From: Burkholderiales bacterium
Lineage (GTDB): Bacteria > Pseudomonadota > Gammaproteobacteria > Burkholderiales > Burkholderiaceae_F
Reading direction: 5' to 3'
DNA: 42,270 nt
NCBI GenBank assembly: GCA_020248785.1
Contig: JADCGX010000175.1
Span: forward strand, 1-42,270
The notes beneath the pieces are model-generated. The model was not told where the DNA came from and did not search any database. It worked only from the letters and a program-made list of their open reading frames with translations. Below, one piece after another: positions 24,494-33,665 of this stretch. Numbering within the stretch: position 1 is the stretch's first letter; every line of letters begins with the position of its first letter. Made by a program: the position numbers and the translations under genes.

Positions 24494-26722
24494 ATGCACC
24501 ATGACGACGACATCGTCACCAACACATCGAACAATCCCCACATCGTTGACTTGATCGAGGCGCGGCTCGCTGACCCGTCGCGTCGCGGCCTGCTCAAAGG
24601 CGGCTTCGGGCTTGCCAGCCTGTCGTTCATCGGCACTGGCTCGGCGCTGCTCTCAGGCTGCGGTGGCGATGGCGGCTCACCCGTCGCCCCGCCGCCGCCC
24701 GCTGCCCCTCCCGCGGCGGCTCGTCCGGGCTCGCTCGGCTTCACGGCAGTGGCCAAAAGCACGGCCGACGCTGTCTCGGTGCCGACCGGGTACTCGCACA
24801 AGGTGCTCATGCGCTTGGGCGATCCGATCGCCGCTGGCGTGGCCGCCTACAGGAACGACGGCACCGATGACCCTGCCACGTACGACCGCCGCGTCGGCGA
24901 CCACCACGATGGCATGCACTACTTCGGTCTGAGCGCAACAGGGACGTTCGATCCGAATTCGTCCACACGTGGCCTGATCGTGCAGAACCACGAGGCGATC
25001 ACGCCTTCGTACCTGCACCCGACCGGCCCCACCATTGCCGGCACGGGCGCCGCTGCGGCTCGCACGGTCCCGGGCGAGGTGCTGCGCGAGTTCTTCTTGC
25101 ATGGTGTGTCGATCACCGAGGTCAATCGCGCCGCTGACGGCAGCTGGAGCTTCCGCCAGGACTCGCCGCTGAATCGCCGCATCCACACGCTGACCGAGTG
25201 CCAGCTGTCGGGTCCGGCGGCCGGCACGCCCTACATGATCACCAAGTACTCGACCAACGGCACGCGCACGCGCGGCACGGTCAACAACTGCGCCAACGGC
25301 TACACACCCTGGGGCACGTACATCACGTGCGAGGAGAACTGGTTCGGCTACTTCCGCCGCATCAGCGCCACGGACAATCCCAACCGCACCGCCAGGGAGA
25401 TCACCTCCTTTGCGCGCTACGGCATCAGCGGCAATGGCCGCGAGCTGTGGGCCACGGTGACGCCCGACACCGCCGACAACCTGTACGGCCGATGGAACTG
25501 CATGAAGCTCGGTACCTCGGCCGACGGCAGCGACGACTATCGCAACGTCGCCAACACCTTTGGCTGGAACGTCGAGATCGATCCGTTCAACCCCACTTCG
25601 ACGCCGAAGAAGCGCACGGCGATGGGCCGTTTCGTGCACGAAGGCGCCTGGGTCAGCAAGCCGGTCGCTGGCAAGCCACTCGTTTGGTACATGGGCTGCG
25701 ACGGCCGCAACGAGTACATCTACAAGTACGTTTCCACCGCCAACTGGGATCCGGCCGATGCCAATCGCTCGGACCGGCTTACAGTCGGCGACAAGTACCT
25801 GGACAACGGCAAGCTGTATGTCGCTCGCTTCAACGCGGATGGCACCGGTACTTGGCTCGAACTCGCCCTGGGCCAAAACAACATCACTTCGACCAACACC
25901 ACCTATGCATTCGCCGATGCGGCCGACGTGCTGATCAACGCGCGGCTGGCGGCCGATGTCGCAGGCGGTACCAAGATGGACCGGCCGGAGTGGGGCGCCG
26001 TGGACCCGGTCACGGGCGCTGTGTACATGACGCTGACCAACAACAACGCGACGCTGCGCACGCTGGCCAGCGCGGACGCTGCCAACCCGCGCCATTACAA
26101 CGATGCGCGCACCGGCGGCACGGCGCAGCGCGGCAATCCGAACGGCCACATCGTGCGCTGGCTGGAGACAACGCCTGAGGCGACCACCTTTCAGTGGGAC
26201 ATCTTCTTGTTTGGCGCGCGCTCGACGGCTGATGCGACCAACGTCAATCTGTCGGGCCTGTCGGCGGAGAACGACTTTTCGAGCCCGGATGGCCTGTGGT
26301 TCAGCAAGGCCACCAACATCTGCTGGATCCAGACCGATGACGGTGCCTACACCGACGTGACCAATTGCATGCTGCTTGCGGCTTTGCCGGGCGCGGTTGG
26401 CGACGGCGGCCCGCGGACCATCACCAACACCGACGCATTCGGTGCCACGCGGCAGGTGCAAACCTTCGTCGGCGCAGCGCCAGGGGCGCGCCTGCGGCGC
26501 TTTCTGGTGTGCCCCAGAGAGGCCGAGGTGACCGGTGCGGCGGAGACCCCCGATGGTCGCGCGCTGTTCATCAACATCCAGCACCCGGGCGAGGACATGC
26601 CCGCGGCCAACATCACCAACCCGTCGCTGTTCACGAGTTACTGGCCGGACGGCGGTCAGTCCCGGCCGCGGTCGGCGACCATCGTGATCACCAAGAACGA
26701 CGGCGGCGTGGTCGGCACTTAA
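24494..26722 (+). CDS. phoX: PhoX-type alkaline phosphatase (DUF839)
   Basis: A 742-residue PhoX family phosphatase. It begins with a short polar stretch and a twin-arginine signal (SRRGLLKGGFGLASLSF), followed by LLSGC, a possible lipobox. Family landmarks are GYSHKVLMRLGDPI, NHDGMHYF-like (HHDGMHYFGLS), the NHEAITPSYLHP loop, TCEENWFGYF, GRFVHEGAW, and a C-terminal PRxAEVTGAAETPDGRALFINIQHPGE. PhoX uses calcium and iron and removes phosphate from organic esters outside the cytoplasm after Tat export. GGAGG lies about 10 bases before ATG 24494; a TTG two codons earlier is less likely. It is divergent from plcP. Confidence 0.94.
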   Translation: MHHDDDIVTNTSNNPHIVDLIEARLADPSRRGLLKGGFGLASLSFIGTGSALLSGCGGDGGSPVAPPPPAAPPAAARPGSLGFTAVAKSTADAVSVPTGYSHKVLMRLGDPIAAGVAAYRNDGTDDPATYDRRVGDHHDGMHYFGLSATGTFDPNSSTRGLIVQNHEAITPSYLHPTGPTIAGTGAAAARTVPGEVLREFFLHGVSITEVNRAADGSWSFRQDSPLNRRIHTLTECQLSGPAAGTPYMITKYSTNGTRTRGTVNNCANGYTPWGTYITCEENWFGYFRRISATDNPNRTAREITSFARYGISGNGRELWATVTPDTADNLYGRWNCMKLGTSADGSDDYRNVANTFGWNVEIDPFNPTSTPKKRTAMGRFVHEGAWVSKPVAGKPLVWYMGCDGRNEYIYKYVSTANWDPADANRSDRLTVGDKYLDNGKLYVARFNADGTGTWLELALGQNNITSTNTTYAFADAADVLINARLAADVAGGTKMDRPEWGAVDPVTGAVYMTLTNNNATLRTLASADAANPRHYNDARTGGTAQRGNPNGHIVRWLETTPEATTFQWDIFLFGARSTADATNVNLSGLSAENDFSSPDGLWFSKATNICWIQTDDGAYTDVTNCMLLAALPGAVGDGGPRTITNTDAFGATRQVQTFVGAAPGARLRRFLVCPREAEVTGAAETPDGRALFINIQHPGEDMPAANITNPSLFTSYWPDGGQSRPRSATIVITKNDGGVVGT

Positions 26723-26744
26723 GCGGCAGCCAAGGCACGACGTC

Positions 26745-26776
26745 CGCGGAGGGGGGGGGCGCAAGCCCCCTCCGCG
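26745..26776. terminator. Strong hairpin after phoX
   Basis: Perfect 11-bp arms (26745-26755 and 26766-26776); the loop can pair further. It lies 22 bases after the phoX stop and 16 bases before the next start. No T-run, so it may stabilise the phoX mRNA or partly end it. Confidence 0.6.
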
Positions 26777-26792
26777 TGTCGCGGAGACGACG

Positions 26793-27617
26793 ATGAAGCA
26801 TCTGGCACTACTTGCCATCCTGCTTGCATGCAGCGGCGCCGTGGCCGCGCAGGACGCGCTTGCCGGAAAGCGCCTGTACTTCGACGCCGCGCGTGTTCGG
26901 GGCACCGCAGCGAGCTGTGTGGACTGCCACTTTGGGTTGCCCGGCGCCTTCGGCATTGGCTCGGCGGCCAACGATCCAGCCCGCGTGCAGCGCGCGATCG
27001 ACACCATTGCGCAGATGAGCCTTTTCCGCGGACGCTTGACGCAGACCGACTACGCGGACATCGCAGCTTACCTTGGCCGCCCCGACGTGCCGAGCCCGAA
27101 CCTGCGTGTCAGCACCAGCGGCGCGGCGTTGGACCGGATCGACTTCGGCATGCGACCCGCCGGCAGTACTGCGACGGGGCAACTGCGTTTGGCAAACACT
27201 GGTCAGTTGCCCCTGCGCTTCACCAGTGCGGCGCGCATCGTCGGCGAGCATGCGGCGGACTACACGATCACCGCATCGAACTGCACCGACGTCTTCGCGC
27301 CTGGCGCGAGTTGCTCGATCGATGTTCGCTTCGCGCCCCCGCCCGGGGCGTCAGGTTCGCGCCGCGCCGCGTTGCAGATCGAGCACGACTGGATCGGCGG
27401 CCTGGCCGCCGCTGCCTTGCTGGGACAGGCCGAGGCAATGGGCGACCCCGCAGCGCCGCCGATCGGCCCGCCCGGCGGTGGCGCCGAGGGCGGCTCGGCT
27501 GGCGGCTCTGGCGGTGGCGCTGCCCAGCTTGGTTGGCTGCTTGTCCTGCTCCTGGCGGTCGCGCTGCGTGGTCGCACGGCAAGACGTGGCTCGCCCACGG
27601 TCATGCATTCGCGCTGA
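26793..27617 (+). CDS. Exported haem-binding protein with ASH-type domain and C-terminal sorting tail
   Basis: A 274-residue protein in three parts. A signal peptide (residues 1-19) is followed by a small cytochrome-c-like domain with one haem motif CVDCH near residue 42-46. Residues about 100-200 form an immunoglobulin-like choice-of-anchor D (ASH) domain: LDRIDFGMRPAGS, LRLANTGQLPLRF, GASCSIDVRFAPP. The end has a Gly/Ala-rich linker GGSGGG, a hydrophobic helix LGWLLVLLLAVAL and an Arg-rich tail, resembling GlyGly-CTERM tails processed by rhombosortase. It follows phoX by 70 bases, and may serve electron transfer or metal handling near it; that is inference. Confidence 0.78.
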   Translation: MKHLALLAILLACSGAVAAQDALAGKRLYFDAARVRGTAASCVDCHFGLPGAFGIGSAANDPARVQRAIDTIAQMSLFRGRLTQTDYADIAAYLGRPDVPSPNLRVSTSGAALDRIDFGMRPAGSTATGQLRLANTGQLPLRFTSAARIVGEHAADYTITASNCTDVFAPGASCSIDVRFAPPPGASGSRRAALQIEHDWIGGLAAAALLGQAEAMGDPAAPPIGPPGGGAEGGSAGGSGGGAAQLGWLLVLLLAVALRGRTARRGSPTVMHSR

Positions 27618-27864
27618 TGCGCTGATGCTTGCGCCGATTCTCTGACGCATCGCGCAGCACGCTGACGCGCTGTTCCGGCGAGGCCGGACTGTGGTTCGAT
27701 GGCTGGCGACCCGGCGGACTGGATCGGCCCGCTGCCGGGTCGCCGGCCGCTGGGCGGCCGGTACGCCGAATTCCGGCATGCCGCACTGGCCGCGTACCAG
27801 GACACAAGCACCATGGCGTTGCCAAGGACCTGCGGCACGGCGCGAGTCGGTCTGCCGTCGCGCC

Positions 27865-27870
27865 TAGAAT
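27865..27870 (+). promoter_or_regulatory. Possible -10 element of folP
   Basis: TAGAAT, 5 of 6 to the -10 consensus, 27 bases before ATG 27898. No good -35 is visible. The 280-base spacer 27618-27897 holds no other supported feature apart from GC-rich inverted repeats near 27727-27765. Confidence 0.4.
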
Positions 27871-27897
27871 CGCTCGCTTTGCTTGTCAACAACCAGC

Positions 27898-28758
27898 ATG
27901 CCGGTGTCGCAGTCTTGGCAGTGCGGCCAGGTCCGCCTCGATCTCGCCAGGCCCCGCATCATGGGGGTGGTCAATGTCACTCCGGATTCGTTCTCCGACG
28001 ATGGCCGCCACTTCGACCGCCAAGTGGCGATCGACCATGGGTTGCAGTTGATCGCCGAGGGCGCCGACATCCTCGACATCGGCGGCGAGTCGACACGCCC
28101 GAATGCGCCCGAGGTGCGCCTCGAAGAGGAGTTGCGGCGCGTGCTGCCGGTGATCGAGGCGTTGGCGGCGCATCACGTGCCGCTGTCGATCGACACGAGC
28201 AAGCCGGAGGTGATGCGGCGCGCCTTGGCGGCCGGCGCGGTCATCGTCAACGACGTGCGGGCACTGCAGGAGCCCGGCGCGGTGGAGACGGTGGCGGCCA
28301 GCGACTGCGGCGTGGTGCTGATGCACATGCAGGGCACGCCGCGCACCATGCAGGCCGATCCGCACTACGACGACGTGGTGGCGGACGTTGGCGGCTTTCT
28401 GCGCGCCCGCTTCGAGGTGCTGCGTGCGGCGAGCGTGGCCGCCGAGCGCGTGCTGCTCGATCCGGGCTTCGGCTTTGGCAAGACGCTCGAGCACAACCTG
28501 CGACTGCTGGCGCGGCTGCGGGCACTCGACGTGCCGGCGCCGCTGCTGGTGGGGCTATCGCGCAAGTCAATGCTGGGCGCCGTCACCGGCCGCGGCGTGC
28601 GCGAGCGTGTCCATGCCTCGGTGGCCGCGGCGCTCATTGCCGTGCAGAACGGCGCACAAGTCGTGCGCGTGCACGACGTGGCGGCCACGCGTGATGCACT
28701 GGCGCTGTGGGCCGCCGTGCAGGCACGGGATCAAGACCCAAAGAACACGGACGCCTAG
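27898..28758 (+). CDS. folP: Dihydropteroate synthase
   Basis: A TIM-barrel enzyme of about 286 residues that joins p-aminobenzoate to the pterin pyrophosphate in folate synthesis; the sulfonamide target. Diagnostic motifs are [15 protein letters not shown] near the N-terminus, [28 protein letters not shown] and GLSRKS. ATG 27898 was preferred; a TTG at 27883 would add five residues. The neighbour glmM starts 26 bases after its stop, the standard folP-glmM pair of proteobacteria. The gene ftsH, often upstream, is not here. Confidence 0.95.
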   Translation: MPVSQSWQCGQVRLDLARPRIMGVVNVTPDSFSDDGRHFDRQVAIDHGLQLIAEGADILDIGGESTRPNAPEVRLEEELRRVLPVIEALAAHHVPLSIDTSKPEVMRRALAAGAVIVNDVRALQEPGAVETVAASDCGVVLMHMQGTPRTMQADPHYDDVVADVGGFLRARFEVLRAASVAAERVLLDPGFGFGKTLEHNLRLLARLRALDVPAPLLVGLSRKSMLGAVTGRGVRERVHASVAAALIAVQNGAQVVRVHDVAATRDALALWAAVQARDQDPKNTDA

Positions 28759-28784
28759 CAAAAGGCGGGCAACGGAGAACAAGG

Positions 28785-30164
28785 ATGAGTCGCAAGTACT
28801 TCGGCACCGATGGCGTGCGCGGCACGGTGGGCAAGGAGCCCATTACGCCGGAGTTTGTGCTCAAGCTGGGCCAAGCGGCGGGGCGCGTGCTCGGGCGCCG
28901 TGGCGCGGGCCAGCGGCCGACGGTGCTGATCGGCAAGGACACGCGCGTGTCGGGCTACATGCTGGAGGCTGCTCTGGAGGCGGGCTTCTCGAGCGCAGGC
29001 GTGGACGTGGTGCTGTGCGGGCCGCTGCCCACGCCGGCGGTGGCGTACCTGACGCGCGCACAGCGGCTGTCGGCCGGTGTCGTCATCAGCGCCTCGCATA
29101 ACGCGTATCAGGACAACGGCATCAAGTTCTTCTCGGGCGACGGCAAGAAGCTGCCCGATGAGGTCGAGGCGCGCATCGAGGCCGAGCTCGAGGCGCCGTT
29201 TTCCTGCGTGGAGTCGCGCCTGCTCGGCAAGGCGCGGCGGCTCGATGATGCGGCCGGACGCTACGTGGAGTTTTGCAAGAGCACGTTCCCGTCCGCTTTC
29301 GACCTGAAGGGCCTGAAGCTCGTGGTCGACTGCGCGCACGGCGCGGCCTATCACGTCGCGCCCGAGGTGTTCCATGAACTCGGTGCAGAGGTCGTCGCCA
29401 TCGGCGCGCAGCCCAATGGTTTCAACATCAACGACGGCGTGGGTGCCGTCCATGCCGATCATCTGGCCCACGCCGTGCAGAAGGCCGAGGCGGACCTGGG
29501 CATCGCGCTCGATGGCGATGCGGATCGCCTCGTGATTGCCGACGCCGACGGCAACACCTATAACGGCGATCAGCTGCTGTACGTCATCGTGCGCGATCGC
29601 ATCGTCACGCGCCATTTTGACCCGGCCAGCGACGGCGCGGTCGGCACGCTGATGACCAACTACGCGCTCGAGCAGCGCTTCTCGCAGCTGAAGGTGCCGT
29701 TTGCCCGTGCCAAGGTCGGGGATCGCTACGTGCTCGAACTGCTCGAAAGCAATGGCTGGCACTTCGGCGGCGAGGGCTCGGGCCATCTGCTTTGCCTCGA
29801 TCGGCACACCACCGGAGACGGCATCGTGAGCGCGCTGCAAGTGCTGGCCGCCATGCGCCGCGCCAGTAAGTCCTTGCGCGAGCTGACCGAGGACCTTGCG
29901 CTGATGCCACAGTCACTGGTCAACGTGCGCATGGCGGCTGGCTTCGACTGGAGCGCGCACGCGCCGTTACAGCAGGCCAGCGAGGTAGTGCGGCGCGAGC
30001 TGGCCGGGCAAGGTCGCGTGCTGATTCGTGCCTCGGGCACTGAGCCCGTGTTGCGTGTGATGGTCGAGGCGACCGACGCCGAACTGGCCGAGAGCCTGGC
30101 GCGTCGCATCGCCGCGCAGGTTCCTGCGCAGATCGACGGGCGGCCCGACAAAGACGCTCCCTAG
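28785..30164 (+). CDS. glmM: Phosphoglucosamine mutase
   Basis: A 459-residue alpha-D-phosphohexomutase that converts glucosamine-6-phosphate to glucosamine-1-phosphate for UDP-GlcNAc and cell-wall synthesis. Motifs: [10 protein letters not shown] at the N-terminus, catalytic serine loop [16 protein letters not shown] (phosphoserine Ser104), metal loop LDGDADR, sugar-binding GEGSGH and C-terminal phosphate loop [13 protein letters not shown] ribosome site GGAG precedes ATG 28785. It is translated right after folP. The stop overlaps the 3' end of a small minus-strand gene by four bases. Confidence 0.96.
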   Translation: MSRKYFGTDGVRGTVGKEPITPEFVLKLGQAAGRVLGRRGAGQRPTVLIGKDTRVSGYMLEAALEAGFSSAGVDVVLCGPLPTPAVAYLTRAQRLSAGVVISASHNAYQDNGIKFFSGDGKKLPDEVEARIEAELEAPFSCVESRLLGKARRLDDAAGRYVEFCKSTFPSAFDLKGLKLVVDCAHGAAYHVAPEVFHELGAEVVAIGAQPNGFNINDGVGAVHADHLAHAVQKAEADLGIALDGDADRLVIADADGNTYNGDQLLYVIVRDRIVTRHFDPASDGAVGTLMTNYALEQRFSQLKVPFARAKVGDRYVLELLESNGWHFGGEGSGHLLCLDRHTTGDGIVSALQVLAAMRRASKSLRELTEDLALMPQSLVNVRMAAGFDWSAHAPLQQASEVVRRELAGQGRVLIRASGTEPVLRVMVEATDAELAESLARRIAAQVPAQIDGRPDKDAP

Positions 30165-30406
30165 CGGACCTGCGCTGTGGTCGGGTAAGGGTTTGTCGGG
30201 TAGGGGTTTTCGAGGCGGCCGGCGATCTCGGAAAAGCACAGGCGCAGCTGTGCTTCGTCGCAGCCCATGAGCAGCGCGTCTTCGAACGCGTCCTGCATCA
30301 TCTGCTGCAGTTCGGTGTAATTGTCGTTCAGCACCTTGAGCTTTTCGACGCAAGCGATCGGATTGCCCCCGGAACTGATCCAGCGTTTGGTGGACGGGGT
30401 GCTCAT
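30161..30406 (-). CDS. Small conserved hypothetical protein (81 aa)
   Basis: Starts [27 protein letters not shown] and continues as a likely all-helical protein ([22 protein letters not shown]) ending with a Pro-rich tail that contains a direct repeat NPYPT. I recall similar short proteins in many Burkholderiales but no known function. The start at 30406 is chosen because the conserved sequence begins there; upstream in-frame sequence looks non-coding. It converges on glmM, with the two stops overlapping. Confidence 0.7.
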   Translation of the reverse strand: MSTPSTKRWISSGGNPIACVEKLKVLNDNYTELQQMMQDAFEDALLMGCDEAQLRLCFSEIAGRLENPYPTNPYPTTAQVR

Positions 30407-30480
30407 GCGCTGCATCTTTGCTCGCGCCGTACTGGTTGATGTTGACCTTCGCCAAAGGTCAGTTCGAGCGTGGGCCATTG

Positions 30481-30515
30481 AAAAATGCGAGGAGCCGCGC
30501 GGCGCGGCTCCTCGC
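30481..30515 (-). terminator. Rho-independent terminator, minus strand
   Basis: Perfect 13-bp stem (30487-30499 with 30503-30515, 3-base loop), followed on the minus strand by ATTTTTCA. It faces transcription coming from the fasciclin gene 240 bases upstream and shields the 81-aa gene. Confidence 0.85.
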
Positions 30516-30637
30516 TCCGATCATGCGTTAGCTGCTGCGATCTATTGATGCGGCAGCACTGACCTTGAAGATCGCGGAAGCCTGCGCTCTGGCCGCAACG
30601 GCAGACGCGCTCGTCCAGGCGGGGTACTGCGTGGTTC

Positions 30638-30660
30638 CCGCGCAAGCGGCAATCCAATGC
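30638..30660. repeat. REP-like palindromic element
   Basis: Resembles the widespread proteobacterial intergenic repeat of the form TTCCCGCGNAAGCGGGAA, here with mismatches (GGTTCCCGCGCAAGCGGCAA). A second degraded unit follows at about 30680-30697 (CCCCGCTAAAGCCGGG). Judged by eye only. Confidence 0.5.
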
Positions 30661-30756
30661 TTGGACATCAGAATGCATCCCCGCTAAAGCCGGGAGGACA
30701 CCGTTCAGGACGTATGCGAACGTTCAGGTTCACAAAGGCCGGCTCAATGGCGGCGA

Positions 30757-31245
30757 CTAACGGCGCGGAGCAGGCGGAATCAGCACTTGGTCGATCGCGT
30801 GAATCACGCCGTTGGTGGCGGCGATGTCTGCCTTCGTCACGAGTGCCTGGTCAACGCCGACGAAGTCGCCGCTGCGCGACAGCGGCAGATCGGCACCATT
30901 GACCGTCTTGACGTTGCCCGCCTTGACGTCAGCGGCCATCAGCTTGCCCGGCACGACGTGGAACGTGAGAACCTGGCGCAGGCGCTCCTTGTCCTTGCCT
31001 AGCGTCTCCATCGTTGCCTTGGGCACCTTGGCGAACGCGGCATCCGTTGGCGCGAAGACCGTAAACGGTCCCGGTCCGCGCAGCGTGTCTGCCAGACCGG
31101 CGTCGTTGAGCAGCTTGGTCAGCGTCTTGAAGTCGTGATCGGCGGCGGCGGTGTCGACGATGTTGGTTGGCTGAGGACCGAAAGCGGCGCAGCCCGACAG
31201 GGCGATGGCCGCGGCAGCGGCGACGAACCAGGTACGGCGGAGCAT
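30757..31245 (-). CDS. Fasciclin-domain lipoprotein
   Basis: A 162-residue protein with a lipoprotein signal (ALSGC, lipidated Cys at residue 19) and one fasciclin (FAS1) domain: FKTLTKLLNDAGLADTL, GPFTVFAPTDAAFAKVP, LTFHVVPGKL, and the end ATNGVIHAIDQVLIP. FAS1 domains serve adhesion or ligand binding outside the cytoplasm. AAGGAG lies 8 bases before ATG 31245. It is divergent from pstS, and its upstream region has a Pho-box-like site, so it may be phosphate regulated. Confidence 0.9.
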   Translation of the reverse strand: MLRRTWFVAAAAAIALSGCAAFGPQPTNIVDTAAADHDFKTLTKLLNDAGLADTLRGPGPFTVFAPTDAAFAKVPKATMETLGKDKERLRQVLTFHVVPGKLMAADVKAGNVKTVNGADLPLSRSGDFVGVDQALVTKADIAATNGVIHAIDQVLIPPAPRR

Positions 31246-31322
31246 TGTGGTGTTCTCCTTGCGAATCGGGGGAGGGCAGACCGGATGGAAACTCCGGACG
31301 GACGCGAAGCTAACGGGCCAGC

Positions 31323-31340
31323 ATGACCGATCTGTGACCA
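31323..31340 (-). promoter_or_regulatory. Pho-box-like site facing the fasciclin gene
   Basis: On the minus strand TGGTCAC-AGAT-CGGTCAT: two 7-mers, 11-bp period, with the same AGAT spacer as the pstS site (GTGTCAC-AGAT-CCGTCAC). It lies 77 bases before the fasciclin start codon. Confidence 0.6.
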
Positions 31341-31348
31341 AAGCGGCC

Positions 31349-31366
31349 TTGTCATCAATGTTTCAT
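31349..31366 (+). promoter_or_regulatory. Additional Pho-box-like site in the pstS upstream region
   Basis: TTGTCAT-CAAT-GTTTCAT, 11-bp period, with the first half a near match to the E. coli-type CTGTCAT. It lies within an 8-bp inverted repeat (31348-31355 and 31365-31372), so it could be read from either strand. Confidence 0.5.
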
Positions 31367-31444
31367 GACAAGCTGTGCCACTTGCGTCTTCACTCTGGGG
31401 ACAAAGCCCGCATGCCTTGAAGCCAACGGCGATGCGGTGCGACC

Positions 31445-31478
31445 GTGTCACAGATCCGTCACGCCCGCTCTCTAGACT
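31445..31478 (+). promoter_or_regulatory. Pho box and -10 element of the pstS promoter
   Basis: GTGTCAC-AGAT-CCGTCAC (31445-31462) has the PhoB-site layout, and TAGACT (31473-31478), 10 bases further on, is a fair -10; this spacing is what PhoB-activated promoters use in place of a -35. The implied leader to ATG 31528 is about 43 bases. Confidence 0.72.
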
Positions 31479-31527
31479 GCGGCCGTCTTTGGATAACCTC
31501 CCTCATTCAACAAGCTAAGGCATCCCA

Positions 31528-32571
31528 ATGAGCCGATTTTTGACCCAAACCCTGGCTGCCGCCGCCCTTGTGGCCGGCGCGGCTGTTGCGAGCCCCGTCT
31601 TGGCGCAGGAAGTGACCGGCGCAGGCGCGACGTTCCCGGCGCCGCTGTATTCGCGCTGGGCTGCTGACTACAACAAGGCCACCAATATCCGCATCAACTA
31701 TCAGTCGGTCGGTTCGGGCGCCGGTCTGCGCCAGATTCGCGGCAAGACCGTTGACTTCGGGGCCTCGGACATGCCGCTGACTGACGAAGAGCTCAAGAAG
31801 GACGGCCTGGTGCAGTTCCCGACCGTGATCGGCGGTGTGGTGCCGGTGATCAACATCCGGGGCATCGACACCCGCCAGCTGCGCCTGACCGGCCCGGTGC
31901 TGGCGGACATCTACCTGGGCAAGATCACCAAGTGGAACGATCCGGCGATCGTCGCGCTGAACAAGGATCTCAAGCTGCCGGACGCGCAAATCGCCGTTGT
32001 TCGCCGTGCTGACGGTTCGGGCACGACCTTCATCTTCACCAACTACCTGTCCAAGGTGAGCCCGGAGTGGAAGTCGCGCGTCGGCGAGGGCACGGCGGTG
32101 AACTGGGCAGTGGGCATGGGCGGCAAGGGCAACGAGGGCGTTGCCGCCTTCGTGCAGCGCCTGCCGAATTCGATCGGTTATGTCGAGTACGCCTACGCCA
32201 AGCAGAACAAGCAGCCGTATGCGCTAATGCAGAATGCGGCCGGTAACTTTGTGGCGCCTGACGACGTGACCTTCGCGGCGGCGGCGGCCGGTGCCGACTG
32301 GTCCAAGTCGTTCTACCAGATCCTGACCAACCAGCCGGGCAAGGACGCATGGCCCATTACAGGCGCGACCTTCATCATGATGCACGAGCGTCAGGACAAG
32401 CCGCAGCAGGCGGCCGCATCGCTGCGCTTCTTCGACTGGGCATTCAAGAACGGCGACAAGTCCGCCAGCGATCTTGATTACGTGCCGCTGCCCGAGTCGG
32501 TGGAGAACGTCATACGCCAGCAGTGGGCGCGCATCCGTGACGCCAACGGCCAGCCGGTCTACCGTCCGTAA
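31528..32571 (+). CDS. pstS: Phosphate-binding periplasmic protein
   Basis: A 347-residue periplasmic binding protein with signal peptide (residues 1-26, ending SPVLAQ). It starts the mature chain [21 protein letters not shown], and has the phosphate loop GSGAGLRQI, the DFGASDMPL segment, [15 protein letters not shown] and the IGYVEYAYA motif typical of PstS. It gives phosphate to the PstCAB transporter and signals through PhoU/PhoR. First gene of the operon behind a Pho box; a hairpin follows its stop. Full length. Confidence 0.97.
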   Translation: MSRFLTQTLAAAALVAGAAVASPVLAQEVTGAGATFPAPLYSRWAADYNKATNIRINYQSVGSGAGLRQIRGKTVDFGASDMPLTDEELKKDGLVQFPTVIGGVVPVINIRGIDTRQLRLTGPVLADIYLGKITKWNDPAIVALNKDLKLPDAQIAVVRRADGSGTTFIFTNYLSKVSPEWKSRVGEGTAVNWAVGMGGKGNEGVAAFVQRLPNSIGYVEYAYAKQNKQPYALMQNAAGNFVAPDDVTFAAAAAGADWSKSFYQILTNQPGKDAWPITGATFIMMHERQDKPQQAAASLRFFDWAFKNGDKSASDLDYVPLPESVENVIRQQWARIRDANGQPVYRP

Positions 32572-32594
32572 GGGCGCTTTCGCACGATAGGCGA

Positions 32595-32617
32595 GCGCCC
32601 GTCTGTCCGACGGGCGC
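32595..32617 (+). promoter_or_regulatory. Intercistronic hairpin pstS-pstC
   Basis: Perfect 9-bp GC-rich stem with a 5-base loop, 23 bases after the pstS stop; bases 32572-32600 can form an alternative stem. No T-run, so it may stabilise the pstS mRNA or weaken read-through, giving more PstS than membrane subunits. Confidence 0.55.
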
Positions 32618-32654
32618 GTTGTCGTGCGCTCTGCTCACGCTGCAGGAATCCGTC

Positions 32655-33665
32655 ATGGCGGCTACAGTTCCGGCTGCACCATTGCCAGAAGAAACTTCTA
32701 TGCCCGCTCCACAGGCGCCGGAAGTGCGCAAGTACGGGCGGATCGCAGACCTCGCGTTCGGCATTGCCACGCGCAGCGCTGCCATCCTGACCCTGCTGCT
32801 GCTCGTTGGCATCCTCGCGTCGCTTATCATCGAGGCCTGGCCCTCGATGCGTCACAACGGCATCGCGTTCCTTTGGACCTCCGAGTGGGACCCGGTGCAG
32901 GAGCGCTTCGGCGGGCTGGTGATGATCTACGGCACGCTGATGACCTCGCTGATCGCGCTCGTCATCGCCGTGCCCGTCAGCTTCGGGATCGCCCTTTTCC
33001 TGACCGAGCTGTCGCCAAGGTGGCTCAAGCGGCCGCTTGGGACGGCAATCGAGTTGCTGGCCGCGGTGCCGTCGATCGTGTACGGCATGTTCGGCCTGCT
33101 GGTGTTCGCGCCGATCTTCTCGCAGTACTTCCAGGTGCCGCTGCAGACACTCTTGGGTGGCATGCCGTTGGTGGGCGCGCTGTTCCAGGGGGCGCCGGTG
33201 GGCATCGGCATCCTGGCCGCCGGCATCATTCTGGCCATCATGATCATCCCGTTCATCGCGGCGGTCATGCGCGACGTGTTCGAGGTGACGCCGGCGCTGC
33301 TGAAGGAGTCGGCCTATGGACTGGGGGCAACGACCTGGGAAGTGGTGTGGAAGGTCGTGCTGCCCTATACCAAGGCCGGCGTGGTGGGCGGCATCATGCT
33401 CGGGCTCGGGCGCGCGCTGGGTGAGACCATGGCGGTCACCTTCGTGATCGGCAACTTCAACCAGCTGTCCAGCATTTCGCTGTTCGAGCCGGGCAATTCG
33501 ATCACCTCGGCCCTGGCCAACGAGTTTGCCGAGGCCGCGCCCGGATTGCACCAGGCCTCGCTGATGTACCTGGGCCTCATCCTGTTCGTCATCACCAGCA
33601 TCGTGCTGGCGCTGTCGAAGCTCATGCTGATGAAGCTCGCCAAGAACGAAGGGACGCGGACATGA
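32655..33665 (+). CDS. pstC: Phosphate ABC transporter permease PstC
   Basis: A 336-residue inner-membrane permease with about six membrane helices, the first at residues 33-55 ([18 protein letters not shown]). The permease-ATPase coupling loop reads [43 protein letters not shown] in pieces along the family pattern. ATG 32655 has AGGA upstream; a longer in-frame ATG at 32619 lies within the hairpin region and is less likely. The stop overlaps the pstA start (ATGA). Confidence 0.95.
   Translation: MAATVPAAPLPEETSMPAPQAPEVRKYGRIADLAFGIATRSAAILTLLLLVGILASLIIEAWPSMRHNGIAFLWTSEWDPVQERFGGLVMIYGTLMTSLIALVIAVPVSFGIALFLTELSPRWLKRPLGTAIELLAAVPSIVYGMFGLLVFAPIFSQYFQVPLQTLLGGMPLVGALFQGAPVGIGILAAGIILAIMIIPFIAAVMRDVFEVTPALLKESAYGLGATTWEVVWKVVLPYTKAGVVGGIMLGLGRALGETMAVTFVIGNFNQLSSISLFEPGNSITSALANEFAEAAPGLHQASLMYLGLILFVITSIVLALSKLMLMKLAKNEGTRT

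Larger units (their letters stand above)
30407..30756. other. 350-base region without a supported gene
   Basis: Holds a strong minus-strand terminator (30481-30515) and two degenerate palindromic repeats around 30638-30700. Open frames across it have no family resemblance; one minus-strand frame reads like the peptide commonly produced by proteobacterial intergenic repeats (WIAACAGTT), which supports repeat DNA and not a gene. Confidence 0.6.
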
